This document shows positions 45,020 through 54,706 of a stretch of DNA of 64,000 bases, in pieces (within the stretch, counting starts at the first letter, position 1; the number at the start of each line of letters is the position of its first letter). This DNA comes from Oscillospiraceae bacterium (GTDB lineage Bacteria > Bacillota > Clostridia > Oscillospirales > Ruminococcaceae): positions 1 through 64,000 of the forward strand of contig JAFXIC010000017.1 in assembly GCA_017533485.1 (NCBI GenBank), read 5' to 3'. The translations under genes were made by a program, and so were the position numbers. The notes under the pieces are model-generated. The model was given only the letters and a program-made list of their open reading frames with translations. It ran no database searches and was not told where the DNA came from.

Positions 45020-45050
45020 AATATTCCCCTTAAATATGATTGATAAACCT

Positions 45051-45079
45051 ATTGTACCATATATTTTAAGAGAATGCAA
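45051..45079 (-). promoter_or_regulatory. promoter of the GH5 lipoprotein gene
   Basis: TTGCAT and TACAAT are 17 bases apart on the minus strand, 32 bases ahead of the start. Confidence 0.7.
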
Positions 45080-45228
45080 CCGGCTGTCCGGAAGGGGATT
45101 GCAGAGTTTGCAGGGCGGATTTGATCTGTCTTTCAGTTTATTGGGTTGTGATTTGGGCGTTTTGTCATATAATTCTGAAATAAGACATAAATTATATCAA
45201 TTTTTGATAGGCGATCGCAAGAAATGAC

Positions 45229-45257
45229 TTGTATATTTTTTAAATTTATGTTAATAT
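45229..45257 (+). promoter_or_regulatory. promoter of the GH10-like gene
   Basis: TTGTAT and TAATAT are 17 bases apart in a very AT-rich stretch, 60 bases ahead of the start. Confidence 0.5.
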
Positions 45258-45316
45258 AAAAAAAGAAGAAAATTTTTCTTCCACGATGGCTGTCACTAAC
45301 CGAAAGGAGAATGATG

Positions 45317-47572
45317 ATGAAGACGAACAAAAAACTACTGACTATGTTATGTGCGGCTGCTCTGACAGTATCTGCCACACCGCTTGGTGTTCTTCCGGCT
45401 GTCACTCCATTGGATTCCCGTGTGAATGCAGTGGATACGGAAGAACAGGACGCAAACCTCGGACTGAAAGATGCATTGAAGGATGATTTCAAGTTCGGCA
45501 TGCATATTGACAGTTATACGAGCAATCCTGAGCTCTGGCTTGAGAATTTCTTGCAGCACTGCAATCTTGGATGTACGGATCGACTGTTTCTGGATTATTA
45601 CGATCTGGCTGAATGTGAAGATACGCTGAATCCGCCCGTCACGATTCCCGACAAATATGATCAGATGCTGAAAATGCTCGAAGAGAATGGCATTCCTTTT
45701 TACCTTGGTTGGCTGTTCCCGGATAATACAGATTTTTTTTGGAAAGAAAATTATGAACATAACTCCCCATATGTAACAAAAGAGGTTGCGAATCAGCGAC
45801 TGGAAAACTACATCCGAAATGTATTTACAAAGCTTGCGGAGGATTATCCGAACCTGAAAATTGAAGGCTGTACAGTCATAGGGGAGGTTTTTACAGATAA
45901 GGGCGAATTGAAATACGAGACTATGAAAAAGATATACGGAGACGCGGAGTTTGCAGAGAATGCGTTTGTCTATGCCAGAAAGTATGCGCCCGAGTCCTGT
46001 AAGCTCTATATAGAAGACTATAATTGTATTTCGAAAGATTTCCGCACTGTAATGTTTGCGTTTACCAAAGACCTTGTAGAGAAAGAACTTCTGGACGGCA
46101 TTGACCTGGGAATTCTCGCAGACTTCTATCTTGAAAATGGTCAGGATTCTTGGGGCAAGCCGCTTTATGACGAAGTTATGACGTATTATCATTCTCTCGG
46201 CTTGGAGATTCGGTTTGACAATCTGACATTTGGAGGCTTTTCAGGCTACCCCGGTGATATGGCGTATCTCCAATTGATTGAAGGACTGCAGCAAAGATCT
46301 GATATGATTTCCTCGATTGTATTCGGACCTTTTATTTCCGGCTGGGACGTTCCGGTAGAACCTGACTATGACTGGCTTTGGACGGAACTTTATGATGAAA
46401 ATGGTTCGGATGACGATGCATCCGGTGGTGAGAATGTAACGAAGTATGGCTTAAAGGACGTATATTCTTCTTATTTTAAAATCGGTAAAGTCGTGAGCTC
46501 CAATCATTTTGCTGATGATAGTGATACCGGTATTCTTCCGGAGGTACATCATTTCAACAGCCTGACATACGATATACACGATACGTCCGCACTCATTGAC
46601 CAGTCTGCGTGTCAGGAATCCGGCGACGAAACCAATGTTATCGTCGATATCGGCCGCATGGATTCCGTATTGGTGTACGCACAGACCTCCGGTACTCCTC
46701 TTACAATTGAAAACCTGATTAGCAGTTCTCTGTCGGGCTGGTTCTTCAAAGAAGGCTTCAGCAACGAGAATAAGCTCGTAACAAAAGAGGTGCTGGAGAA
46801 GCGTTTCGAAAGCTATATCCAGAATCTGTTTGCCGCAATTTCCACGGAATATCCAGGTGTCAAAATCGAGAATGCTGTTGTTTCCGAAACATATTATAAA
46901 GTATATGATTCGTCCTATTGGAAGAGCTTTTATCAGACTGAAGAACCTGAATTACTAGTGAAACTCTTTACTCTGGCGCGCCAGTATGCGCCCGAAGGAT
47001 GTAAGCTTTATCTTTACGATCTTTCTTCTATGATGGGCGAAGAAAAAGATGTGACTTTGCAAATGGCAGAGATCCTGAAAGAAAAGGAATTGCTTGACGG
47101 TATTTCGATTGCATGCTATCTTAACGCTGCTGCGGGCTCTGATCCGATAGATATGTTTGATAAATTCGGCGCCGCGTATATTGACACAGGTCTGGATCTC
47201 CGATTTGCAAATGTATGTGTAAACGGCGTTTGGGGCGTACAGGCACAAAATCTCTATGCCGATTTCTTTAAAGTTCTGCTTCCGTATGCGGAGCATATTT
47301 CCGCTATCACATTTCTAGAAGACAGCACCAATTGGGACGGTCCGGAGACAAAGATTGATTACGAAATGATGATGCAGATTCCGGGCGGCGATGCCAATTC
47401 CGATGGATATGTAGATATTTCGGACGCGATTCTGATGAGCCGCTATGCCGCATCGGATACGAGTATATCGGTAACGCCACAGGCGCTTCGTAATTCCGAT
47501 CTGAACGGTGACGATAAGTATACAGCAGAAGATGTTGTAGTTATTCTGAAAAAGATTGCCCATCTGATCTGA
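45317..47572 (+). CDS. dockerin protein with two degenerate GH10-like domains
   Basis: 751 residues: signal peptide (to about 36), two tandem GH10-like domains (about 52-350 and 415-675) and a C-terminal dockerin (690-751). Both halves keep the GH10 landmarks: a KEVANQRLENYIRNVF-type helix, an acid/base Glu (E190 in VIGEVF; E524 in VVSETY) and ARKYAPESCKLYIEDYN / ARQYAPEGCKLYLYDL. At the nucleophile position, where xylanases have ITELD, the halves have FDNLTF (N302) and FANVCV (N632), so neither should hydrolyse by the retaining mechanism. The spacings (112 and 108 residues) match real GH10. It may be a carbohydrate-binding pseudoenzyme. ATG 45317, seven bases after GGAG, is the best of three consecutive ATGs. 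Confidence 0.85.
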   Translation: MKTNKKLLTMLCAAALTVSATPLGVLPAVTPLDSRVNAVDTEEQDANLGLKDALKDDFKFGMHIDSYTSNPELWLENFLQHCNLGCTDRLFLDYYDLAECEDTLNPPVTIPDKYDQMLKMLEENGIPFYLGWLFPDNTDFFWKENYEHNSPYVTKEVANQRLENYIRNVFTKLAEDYPNLKIEGCTVIGEVFTDKGELKYETMKKIYGDAEFAENAFVYARKYAPESCKLYIEDYNCISKDFRTVMFAFTKDLVEKELLDGIDLGILADFYLENGQDSWGKPLYDEVMTYYHSLGLEIRFDNLTFGGFSGYPGDMAYLQLIEGLQQRSDMISSIVFGPFISGWDVPVEPDYDWLWTELYDENGSDDDASGGENVTKYGLKDVYSSYFKIGKVVSSNHFADDSDTGILPEVHHFNSLTYDIHDTSALIDQSACQESGDETNVIVDIGRMDSVLVYAQTSGTPLTIENLISSSLSGWFFKEGFSNENKLVTKEVLEKRFESYIQNLFAAISTEYPGVKIENAVVSETYYKVYDSSYWKSFYQTEEPELLVKLFTLARQYAPEGCKLYLYDLSSMMGEEKDVTLQMAEILKEKELLDGISIACYLNAAAGSDPIDMFDKFGAAYIDTGLDLRFANVCVNGVWGVQAQNLYADFFKVLLPYAEHISAITFLEDSTNWDGPETKIDYEMMMQIPGGDANSDGYVDISDAILMSRYAASDTSISVTPQALRNSDLNGDDKYTAEDVVVILKKIAHLI

Positions 47573-47581
47573 TTGGAGAAT

Positions 47582-47626
47582 AAAAAATCGCACAGGTGTC
47601 ATATGATGCCTGTGCGATTTTTGTTT
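47582..47626. terminator. bidirectional terminator
   Basis: A 13-bp stem (AAAATCGCACAGG with its complement) with A- and T-runs on both sides separates two convergent genes. Confidence 0.9.
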
Positions 47627-47633
47627 GGATGCG

Positions 47634-48290
47634 TCAGATGAGCTGCTGCTCATTGATCATGAGTTTAAATTGAAGACCGAGCTTTTCGGCAGCCTTCCGA
47701 CAGAGAATCATGCGTTCGAGGAAGATTTCGAAATAATCCATGACAGAGCCGAAATGCGTATCAACGGTCAGCTTGAGCTTGATGAGTGTATGCGCCTCAT
47801 TGATTTTCAGCTCAGACTTTTTGACGGAATAGTTGACGCGGTCATGAATATCAAAGGTGCTGAACTCCTGATTTCTGACGCGGCTTCTCCGGACATCGGA
47901 TTTATCGGCGAGAATGAGCGCAGCAGCAAATTCATTGACGGGCTGACCGGTTCCTTCGTCGTGATTGCCGATTGCAGTCGTAATCAGTGCGATTTCGTCG
48001 GGTGGAAAATTCATTTTGTCGAGAATACGGAATGCCATAACGGCACCGCTCTGGCTGTGTTCGACGCGATTGACAAGATTTCCGATATCGTGCAGATAGC
48101 CGGCGATCTGCACAAGCTCCACCATGCGCGGAGAATAACCGAGTGTGCGGAGAATATAGGCTGCCATTTCAGCAACCTGCGTGACATGGGGGAAGCTGTG
48201 TTCGGTAAAACCGAGCGCCATAAGGGAAGCGTCAGCCTGTTGGATATAGGTACGGATTGCAGGATCCTGGCGGATTTGCTGATATGTCAT
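47634..48290 (-). CDS. HD-domain phosphohydrolase
   Basis: 218 residues. The HD signature is present as FPHVTQVAEMAAYI, then YLHDIGNL, and AIGNHDEGTGQ with a further Asp in LADKSDVRRSR. Substrates of such stand-alone HD proteins range from nucleotides to ppGpp and are not predictable here. AAAGGAG ahead of ATG 48290 sets the start; the upstream open frame covers the promoter. Confidence 0.92.
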   Translation of the reverse strand: MTYQQIRQDPAIRTYIQQADASLMALGFTEHSFPHVTQVAEMAAYILRTLGYSPRMVELVQIAGYLHDIGNLVNRVEHSQSGAVMAFRILDKMNFPPDEIALITTAIGNHDEGTGQPVNEFAAALILADKSDVRRSRVRNQEFSTFDIHDRVNYSVKKSELKINEAHTLIKLKLTVDTHFGSVMDYFEIFLERMILCRKAAEKLGLQFKLMINEQQLI

Positions 48291-48330
48291 GATCGATACT
48301 CCTTTCGAAGGAAGATTTGGAGTTTTTTCT

Positions 48331-48359
48331 ATTATAGCATATCTTTCTTGAAATTTCAA
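48331..48359 (-). promoter_or_regulatory. promoter of the HD-domain gene
   Basis: TTGAAA and TATAAT are 17 bases apart on the minus strand, 41 bases ahead of the start. Confidence 0.8.
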
Positions 48360-48500
48360 TCTGTTTCGTGATATTTAGATAAAAAATATGGAAAATTTAA
48401 AATGCCGTATGCAGGTGTGAGCAGAGTTTGATTATTGAGATCATTTTCGGTTTTTACGATTGGGAATGTACAAAAAATATGAAATCACAGATGAAGAGGC

Positions 48501-48529
48501 TTGATTTTTTGGATATGATATGGTATAAT
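48501..48529 (+). promoter_or_regulatory. promoter of the beta-helix dockerin gene
   Basis: TTGATT and TATAAT with a 17-base spacer, 31 bases ahead of the start. Confidence 0.75.
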
Positions 48530-48559
48530 TAGTGAAAATGACAGGGAGGTTTTCCGTGC

Positions 48560-50086
48560 ATGAAGAAAACATTCACCATTCTATCCTGTGCAGTGATAAT
48601 GATCGCGGCAATGCCGGAGTATACGTTTGCAGAAGATTCACAGGTGATACTTGTAACGAGTACAGCTGAGCTGACCGCTGCACTGTCATCTGCCAAAGCA
48701 GGCGATGAGATTGTGTTGAAGGAAGGGGTCTATGAGTCTGATCCGAACAACGGACGTTGGCGGCCATTTGAAGCGAATGCGAGCGGTACAGCCGAACAGC
48801 CGATTATTCTTCGCAGTGAAGACCCTGAGAATCCTGCAACCATTTGCTGCAATACAACGGGAAGTAAGTGTGCACTGTATATTACGGGATCCTATTGGGA
48901 AATCCGGGATCTGAAAGTCTGCAATGCCGCGAAGGGAATTTTTCTGGCGCAGTCAGAACATAGCGTCATATCGGGCTGCGAAGTATTTAATATCGGCGAT
49001 GAAGCAATTCATATCATTGATAACAGCAGCTATAATCTTGTAGAAAACTGTAAAGTCCATGATACAGGAAAGCTGAACCCGAAATATGGCGAAGGTGTGT
49101 ATATCGGGAGTGCCAAGAATGCGACGGACTATGGATTTGAATGTCATTACAATACGGTACGCGGCTGTGAATTTGGCCCGAATGTCGCGGCAGATCATGT
49201 GGATATCAAGGAGTTCACTTACGGAAATCTCGTAGAATATTGTACCTTTGACGGCACGGGAATTCAGGGAGAAAACGGCGGCAACAGCTTTGTTGAGATT
49301 AAGGGCAATCATGCAGTTGTGCGGTATAATACCGGATATCGAAACGGCTGTGAAAAACAGCTCTATGGATTTGATATGAACATACAGCTTGACGGCTGGG
49401 GTCAGGGAACAAAAATCTATGATAATACATTGTATCTGGATAGTACCGATGTTTATGTTACAAAGGGCTGGAATTGTTATGCAGAGGTATTCCGGAACCA
49501 TGTCGAGCCTGCGGGATGCGTCAGCGACGGCAACAAAATCCTTCAGATCGAATCCGTTCGTTTATGGGGCGATGCGACAGGGGACGGTCTATTCAATCAG
49601 GAAGATATTGTCCGTATCCAGAGCTATCTTGTCGGAAAGACAATTCCGTATATTTCGGGAGAAAACGCCGATGTGAATGCAGATGGGATTCTGACGGCTG
49701 TTGATATGACCATCATGAAGCAGAATCTGTTGGTACGCGATGCGATATACCTTCCGGATTTCTCGGTCAGTTTTGTCAAAGAGGATGCAGGAAAATGGCG
49801 TCTGACGGATGGACTGAGCGAACGGAAGATCACCTTTACTTTATCCGCTGAACCGGGAAGTGACCTGAATATTGCATGGGGATACTGGGATCCGAACGTA
49901 GAAAACGGGAAATGGATCATGTTTTCTCTTGGAAATAACACTGCGGATGAAAACGGTATGGTTGAAGTTGAAGTAGATGTTCCGACGGACGGCCGCCGTG
50001 TTGCACTTGAAATCTGGGATTACAGCAATTCCGCCGGTGATCTTGACGTTGATACAGTTGTACTGGAAAAAGTCATAACAAGGTAA
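48560..50086 (+). CDS. right-handed beta-helix dockerin protein, polysaccharide-lyase-like
   Basis: 508 residues: signal peptide (1-24), right-handed parallel beta-helix (about 28-330), dockerin (about 335-395; GDATGDGLFNQEDI and ADVNADGILTAVDM) and a C-terminal beta-rich domain of about 110 residues that may bind carbohydrate. The N-terminal STAELTAALSSAKAGDEIVL followed by AEQPIILRSE is typical of PL6/PL9-like lyases and related beta-helix enzymes. Candidate catalytic Lys/Arg residues cannot be placed by eye, so pectate lyase, alginate-type lyase or another activity stay open. GGGAGG precedes the start. The weak small gene behind it may share its transcript. Confidence 0.88.
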   Translation: MKKTFTILSCAVIMIAAMPEYTFAEDSQVILVTSTAELTAALSSAKAGDEIVLKEGVYESDPNNGRWRPFEANASGTAEQPIILRSEDPENPATICCNTTGSKCALYITGSYWEIRDLKVCNAAKGIFLAQSEHSVISGCEVFNIGDEAIHIIDNSSYNLVENCKVHDTGKLNPKYGEGVYIGSAKNATDYGFECHYNTVRGCEFGPNVAADHVDIKEFTYGNLVEYCTFDGTGIQGENGGNSFVEIKGNHAVVRYNTGYRNGCEKQLYGFDMNIQLDGWGQGTKIYDNTLYLDSTDVYVTKGWNCYAEVFRNHVEPAGCVSDGNKILQIESVRLWGDATGDGLFNQEDIVRIQSYLVGKTIPYISGENADVNADGILTAVDMTIMKQNLLVRDAIYLPDFSVSFVKEDAGKWRLTDGLSERKITFTLSAEPGSDLNIAWGYWDPNVENGKWIMFSLGNNTADENGMVEVEVDVPTDGRRVALEIWDYSNSAGDLDVDTVVLEKVITR

Positions 50087-50109
50087 AGGCTGGGAATAGG
50101 AGGAAAAAG

Positions 50110-50304
50110 TTGCTGAAACGAATTTCTAAAATCCTGTGGGGTATCATTCCTGCTGCATTATTGCTGTTTGTGCTGATCGTGTTTACATCACACAGCGATG
50201 CGGCAATCTGGAGAGCATTTTCTGTTATTATGCCGTTGGTTGGCATTGATTTTTGCGCAGCCGTTGTTGTAACGGTGCTCTCTCATTCACCTTCGGATAA
50301 ATAA
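50110..50304 (+). CDS. small two-segment membrane protein
   Basis: 64 residues with two hydrophobic stretches (about 8-26 and 36-57). Start codon TTG at 50110 with AGGAGG eight bases upstream, 23 bases after the beta-helix gene. I do not recognise it. The good ribosome site and the clean membrane pattern make it likely real. Confidence 0.6.
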   Translation: MLKRISKILWGIIPAALLLFVLIVFTSHSDAAIWRAFSVIMPLVGIDFCAAVVVTVLSHSPSDK

Positions 50305-50349
50305 TAACGTATTCACGATGAAGAATATTCGTCGGTTGATGATACAGAC

Positions 50350-50392
50350 TGAGCGCTGCTGTACAAATCGGTACAGCAGCGCTCTTTTATTG
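50350..50392. terminator. bidirectional terminator
   Basis: A perfect 14-bp stem (50350-50363 with 50370-50383) is followed by TTTTATT on the plus strand; it closes the convergent thi operon and the small membrane gene. Confidence 0.8.
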
Positions 50393-51208
50393 GGGGGATG
50401 CAGAAAAGATGCTGTCAATATCGAATCCGTGGTTCATCGGCCCGCTGCCTGCACCAAGATCCAGCATCGCCGATAACGCACCCGAAATATATTCCTTTGC
50501 AAGCCTGACCGATTGCTTCAAGTCATAGCCCTTTGCAAGATTCGAAGCGATTGCCGCGGACAGCGTACAGCCTGTCCCGTGAGTGTTGGGATTGTCAATA
50601 CGGATTCCTTCGAACCATACCGGTTCGTTGTCTTTCAAAAGCAAATCATTCGCATCATGGATACTGTGTCCGCCTTTGAGGAGAACCCCACAGCCATAGG
50701 TTTGATGGATGAATGCTGCGGCTGTTTCCATATCTTTCTGATCCTGTATTTTTATTCCTGACAGCATCTCTGCTTCAGGGATATTGGGGGTAATGAGTGC
50801 TGCAATCGGCAGTAGTTTATCTTTGAGTGTTTGAACAGCGTCTTGTGAAATGAGTCTTGCACCGCTTGTTGCGATCATCACAGGATCCAGCACAATATTC
50901 TGCGCTTTATAAAACGTCAGCCTCTCCGCAATCACTTCGATCAGTTCCGCATTTGCAGTCATACCAATTTTTACAGCATTTGGAAAAATATCTGTGAATA
51001 CGGCATCTATCTGCTGCCTGAGAAATCCGGGAGTTACCTCGGAAACAGCGAGGACGCCGATTGTGTTCTGTGCAGTAAGCGCGGTTACTGCACTCATTCC
51101 GTAAACTCCATTCGCAAGCATTGTCTTTAAATCCGCCTGTATTCCTGCGCCGCCGCAGGAATCACTCCCTGCAATCGTGAGCGCGGTTTTCATCTTATCG
51201 GAATGCAT
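50387..51208 (-). CDS. thiD: hydroxymethylpyrimidine/phosphomethylpyrimidine kinase
   Basis: 273 residues. Ribokinase-like fold: TIAGSDSCGGAGIQADLKT at the N terminus, DPVMIATSGARL in the middle and NTHGTGCTLSAAIASNLAKG with the catalytic Asp/Gly loop replaced by the GTGC anion hole. It phosphorylates HMP to HMP-PP for thiamine. GGGAGG ahead of ATG 51208 sets the start; the gene overlaps the end of thiE by 14 bases. Last gene of the thiCSFGHED operon. Confidence 0.96.
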   Translation of the reverse strand: MHSDKMKTALTIAGSDSCGGAGIQADLKTMLANGVYGMSAVTALTAQNTIGVLAVSEVTPGFLRQQIDAVFTDIFPNAVKIGMTANAELIEVIAERLTFYKAQNIVLDPVMIATSGARLISQDAVQTLKDKLLPIAALITPNIPEAEMLSGIKIQDQKDMETAAAFIHQTYGCGVLLKGGHSIHDANDLLLKDNEPVWFEGIRIDNPNTHGTGCTLSAAIASNLAKGYDLKQSVRLAKEYISGALSAMLDLGAGSGPMNHGFDIDSIFSASPQ

Positions 51209-51824
51209 GAAACGCCTCCCTTAATTCCTTTGCCGCAGTGAACGGGTCATTGGCTTTCATAATTGCCGAAACGACACAGATTCCGTCTATTCCGGTTCCG
51301 TTCAGCACCTGAATATTATCTTTGTTGAGGCCTCCGATTGCATTGACTTTGATCGGCACTGCCTTCACAATTTCTTTCAGAGTATCTACAGAAGTCAGCA
51401 CGGTTTTTACTTTTGTAGTGGTTGGGTAGATCGCACCTACTCCAAGATAATCCGCTCCCTGTTCATAAGCTTCCACTGCCTGTGGAACGGTTTTTGTGGT
51501 TGCGCCTACAATTTTGTCCGTGCCCATAAGCTGTCTGGCGAATTTTACCGGCAGATCCGACTGTCCGACGTGTACACCTTCGGCATTGATTGCAAGTGCA
51601 ATATCTACTCTGTCATCAATGATCAGTGGAATATCGTACCGCATCGTAATTGTATGTACCTTTTCCGCAAGGCTAAGATACGCTCTTGTCGTTTTGTCTT
51701 TTTCGCGCAGCTGAAGGAGAGTGACGCCGCCTTTACAGGCTTCTTCAATACGGCGCAGGAACTCGGCTTCGCTGTAATTTGTGCTGTCGGTAATAAAGTA
51801 CATGGTTGTATCCAGTTTTTTCAT
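51195..51824 (-). CDS. thiE: thiamine-phosphate synthase
   Basis: 209 residues. TIM-barrel enzyme joining HMP-PP and thiazole phosphate. Family marks: LQLREKDKTTRAYL, LIIDDRVDIALA, GVHVGQSDLP and GVGAIYPTTTK. GAGGTG ahead of ATG 51824; an open frame upstream belongs to thiH sequence in another frame. Seven bases separate it from thiH. Confidence 0.97.
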   Translation of the reverse strand: MKKLDTTMYFITDSTNYSEAEFLRRIEEACKGGVTLLQLREKDKTTRAYLSLAEKVHTITMRYDIPLIIDDRVDIALAINAEGVHVGQSDLPVKFARQLMGTDKIVGATTKTVPQAVEAYEQGADYLGVGAIYPTTTKVKTVLTSVDTLKEIVKAVPIKVNAIGGLNKDNIQVLNGTGIDGICVVSAIMKANDPFTAAKELREAFHAFR

Positions 51825-51831
51825 ATGCACC

Positions 51832-53085
51832 TCACATATAGATATAATCATTGAGAACAGGCTGTAAGCCCTCGTTTTCGATATCCTGATACATCGCATC
51901 CAGTGCCCGGTCATCGTTGATCTCGAACTGTTCGTCACCCTCTGTGCTGTCAGATGCCTTGCCGTTGTATTTGCTTTCGTGATCACCGATTCCTGTCGAA
52001 ACACCGGCAGAAACCTTTGTGGCTGCGATCTTCACAATGCCGTTTCGAAACTGCTCGCTTTCTCTTGATGAAACGGTGATTCCGACATAGGGAAGAAAGA
52101 TTCTGTATGCACAGATGATCTGACAAAGCTGTGTTTCATGAACATCAAGCGGATGGATTCTGTCGTTGTTGATAATCGGGCGGAGTCTTGGACAGGAAAG
52201 TGACATTTCAGCGTGGGGATATTTTCTTTGCAGGTAATAAACGTGCAAAGCGCTGGCGAACGCATCCTTACGGAAATCAGAAAGCCCCAGAAGCGCCGAG
52301 CATGCAACGCCTCTCATACCACCCAGAATCGCACGTTCCTGTGCATCAAATCGGTAAGGGTAGACGCGCTTATGTCCCAGCAGGTGAAGATCCGCATAGC
52401 GGTTGCTGTCGTAGGTTTCCTGAAAAACCGTCACATAATCTGCACCGCATTCGTGAAGGAACTTGTATTCATCGGTGTTGACAGGATAGATTTCAAGCCC
52501 GACCATCCGGAAGTATTTTCGTGCAAGCTTACAGGCTTCGCCAATATACGGAATATCGCTTTTGGAACGGCTTTCACCGGTCAGAAGGAGTATTTCTTCC
52601 ATACCGCTTTTATGGATAATCTGCATTTCTCGTTCAATCTGTTCGAAATTCAGCTTCATTCGCTTGATGTTGTTGTAGCAGTTAAAACCGCAGTAAACAC
52701 AGTAATTCTCACAGTAGTTTGCAATATAAAGCGGTGTGAACAGGTATACGGTGTTACCGAAATGCCTGGATGTAGCCACTCTCGCTTTTTGTGCCATCTG
52801 TTCTAAAAACGGCTCTGCGGCAGGGGATAATAGTGCTTTGAAATCATCAATCGTGCAAGTTTCATGCATTAATGCCGTCCGTACATCCATTGCTGAATAT
52901 TCGGTGTAATCGTAGCTGTCCATTTCGGACAGCACCTTGCTCATGATTTCTGATTTGATTTGTTCCATACCATCTGAATATTTCATGTGATCGGTACGGC
53001 TTGCAGGATCGGTTTCGAGTTTATGCTTTTTTTCTAAGGCAGTGTGTGAAAGGTGATTTCCGTCTACAAAAAATCTGTTGTCCAT
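51832..53085 (-). CDS. thiH: 2-iminoacetate synthase (tyrosine lyase)
   Basis: 417 residues. Radical-SAM enzyme making dehydroglycine from tyrosine for the thiazole ring, used in anaerobes in place of glycine oxidase ThiO. The cluster motif is NYCENYCVYCGFNCYN (CxxxCxxC). GAGGTG ahead of ATG 53085, 8 bases after thiG, is taken as the start; the N terminus (about 30 residues before MKYSDGMEQ) is longer than I would expect, so a start at 52986 remains possible. Confidence 0.93.
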   Translation of the reverse strand: MDNRFFVDGNHLSHTALEKKHKLETDPASRTDHMKYSDGMEQIKSEIMSKVLSEMDSYDYTEYSAMDVRTALMHETCTIDDFKALLSPAAEPFLEQMAQKARVATSRHFGNTVYLFTPLYIANYCENYCVYCGFNCYNNIKRMKLNFEQIEREMQIIHKSGMEEILLLTGESRSKSDIPYIGEACKLARKYFRMVGLEIYPVNTDEYKFLHECGADYVTVFQETYDSNRYADLHLLGHKRVYPYRFDAQERAILGGMRGVACSALLGLSDFRKDAFASALHVYYLQRKYPHAEMSLSCPRLRPIINNDRIHPLDVHETQLCQIICAYRIFLPYVGITVSSRESEQFRNGIVKIAATKVSAGVSTGIGDHESKYNGKASDSTEGDEQFEINDDRALDAMYQDIENEGLQPVLNDYIYM

Positions 53086-53093
53086 GCCGCACC

Positions 53094-53861
53094 TCAATCC
53101 CTTAAAAACCCTGTCAGCGGATCGGAGGCGGAAGCCCCGCGTGTCAGCACTCTGCCAAGTCCCGAACAATAAGCCTTTCGACCGGCTTCAATCGCCTGAC
53201 GGAAAGCTGATGCCATAAGCGGTAAATCTCCGGCTGTTGCGAGTGCCGTATTCGCCATAATCGCCGCTGCACCCATTTCCATTGCCTCGCAGGCCTGTGA
53301 AGGTTTCCCGATGCCTGCGTCCACGATCACAGGAGCATCTATTTCGTCTATGAGAATCTGAATAAATTCCTTTGCTGCAAGCCCTTTGTTTGAGCCGATA
53401 GGGGCGGCAAGCGGCATGACTGCTGCTGCACCGGCATTCACCAGCGATCTTGCCGCGTACAAATCGGGATACATATACGGCAATACCACAAAGCCTTCTT
53501 TTGCGAGGATTTCGGTTGCTTTTATCGTTTCGTTGTTGTCGGGGAGAAGATATTTTGTATCGCGCATAATCTCGATTTTCACGAAATTACCGCATCCGAT
53601 TTCTTTTGCAAGCCTTGCGATACGGACAGCTTCCTGCGCTGTCCGTGCACCCGATGTATTAGGGAGCAAGGTAATTCCTTTTGGGATATAGTCGAGAATA
53701 TTTTCCTGTTCTTTTGTGTTTGCACGCCGTACTGCAAGCGTGATAATTTCCGCACCTGCGTCACGTATCGCCGCTTCAATCAGATTCAGAGAATATTTTC
53801 CCGAACCAAGAATAAAGCGTGAATGAAATTCGTGTCCGCCTAAAATCAGTTTATCTTCCAT
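53094..53861 (-). CDS. thiG: thiazole synthase
   Basis: 255 residues. Builds the thiazole phosphate from dehydroglycine, deoxyxylulose phosphate and ThiS thiocarboxylate. Start [19 protein letters not shown], the AVRRANT block, and [21 protein letters not shown] are clear family marks; the Lys forming the imine is in FVKIEIM. AGGAATT precedes ATG 53861. It follows thiF by 13 bases. Confidence 0.97.
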   Translation of the reverse strand: MEDKLILGGHEFHSRFILGSGKYSLNLIEAAIRDAGAEIITLAVRRANTKEQENILDYIPKGITLLPNTSGARTAQEAVRIARLAKEIGCGNFVKIEIMRDTKYLLPDNNETIKATEILAKEGFVVLPYMYPDLYAARSLVNAGAAAVMPLAAPIGSNKGLAAKEFIQILIDEIDAPVIVDAGIGKPSQACEAMEMGAAAIMANTALATAGDLPLMASAFRQAIEAGRKAYCSGLGRVLTRGASASDPLTGFLRD

Positions 53862-53874
53862 TATTAATTCCTTT

Positions 53875-54501
53875 CTATGCATCAAATTTACCTGTGAGAA
53901 TCCGCAGAACTGTGTTTGCCTGATGGGCAGCGCATAGCATGACACGGGGCGCAAAGAGTGTTCCGTCGTCTTTGACGTCATGTATTCCGTCGCCACAGAT
54001 ATAGAGCCTTTTTCCAAGCTTTTGGGTTTGTATGAGATTGCCCGAATGCAGGCCCGACATTCCCGAAGCTGCAACAATATATTTTTCGGGATAGTATTCT
54101 GAAACGCTGTTCACAAGCATCGCCTTGTATTCAGCATGATCAAAGCATTCGCATATAATATTGCAATCAGCAATCAGCGAGAGGTTTTCTTTTGTCAGCT
54201 TTCCTGTGTACAATCTGACATTGCAATAGGGTGTAATTTCTGAAAGTGTCTGTATCATAGCTTCGGTTTTATACATTCCAAGCTGTGAGGTTTTGTATTG
54301 CTGACGGTGGAGGTTTGAGATATCCACGCTGTCAAAGTCGATGAGCAGAAGCGTTCCCACGCCTGCCCTTGCAAGCGAAATTGCAACATTGGAACCGAGT
54401 CCGCCAAGCCCGCAGACCGCAACATGGGCACTTGAGAATTTTGACTGTAAATCAGTCCCGTGCCGCTGTTCCAGCGTTTGTTGCCATTCTTGTTCCGTCA
54501 T
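53875..54501 (-). CDS. thiF: ThiS adenylyltransferase
   Basis: 208 residues, short E1-like form. Nucleotide-binding loop [21 protein letters not shown] and the DNLHRQ-like [12 protein letters not shown] segment are present. It adenylates the ThiS C terminus. The zinc CxxC pair usual in E. coli ThiF is not seen, as in other short ThiF of Clostridia. ATG 54501 lies one base after the thiS stop, so the two are coupled. Confidence 0.93.
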   Translation of the reverse strand: MTEQEWQQTLEQRHGTDLQSKFSSAHVAVCGLGGLGSNVAISLARAGVGTLLLIDFDSVDISNLHRQQYKTSQLGMYKTEAMIQTLSEITPYCNVRLYTGKLTKENLSLIADCNIICECFDHAEYKAMLVNSVSEYYPEKYIVAASGMSGLHSGNLIQTQKLGKRLYICGDGIHDVKDDGTLFAPRVMLCAAHQANTVLRILTGKFDA

Positions 54502-54502
54502 A

Positions 54503-54697
54503 TCAGCCGCCCCCGACAAAGCTTACGATCTCGATTTGATCGCCGTCATGTAAAATTGTACTTTCGTATTTCGATTTCGGAAGAATATCACCATTTCTCT
54601 CCACTGCAACACGCTTGCTATCAAATCCGTTTTCAGTCAGATACTGTGCAATTGATTGTCCGGCGGCATCCTTTTCTTTGCCATTGATGTATACCAT
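54503..54697 (-). CDS. thiS: sulfur carrier protein
   Basis: 64 residues, ubiquitin-like fold ending in the essential Gly-Gly (VSFVGGG). Carries the sulfur as thiocarboxylate to ThiG. GAGGTG precedes ATG 54697, nine bases after thiC. Confidence 0.96.
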   Translation of the reverse strand: MVYINGKEKDAAGQSIAQYLTENGFDSKRVAVERNGDILPKSKYESTILHDGDQIEIVSFVGGG

Positions 54698-54706
54698 ATT
54701 TTCACC

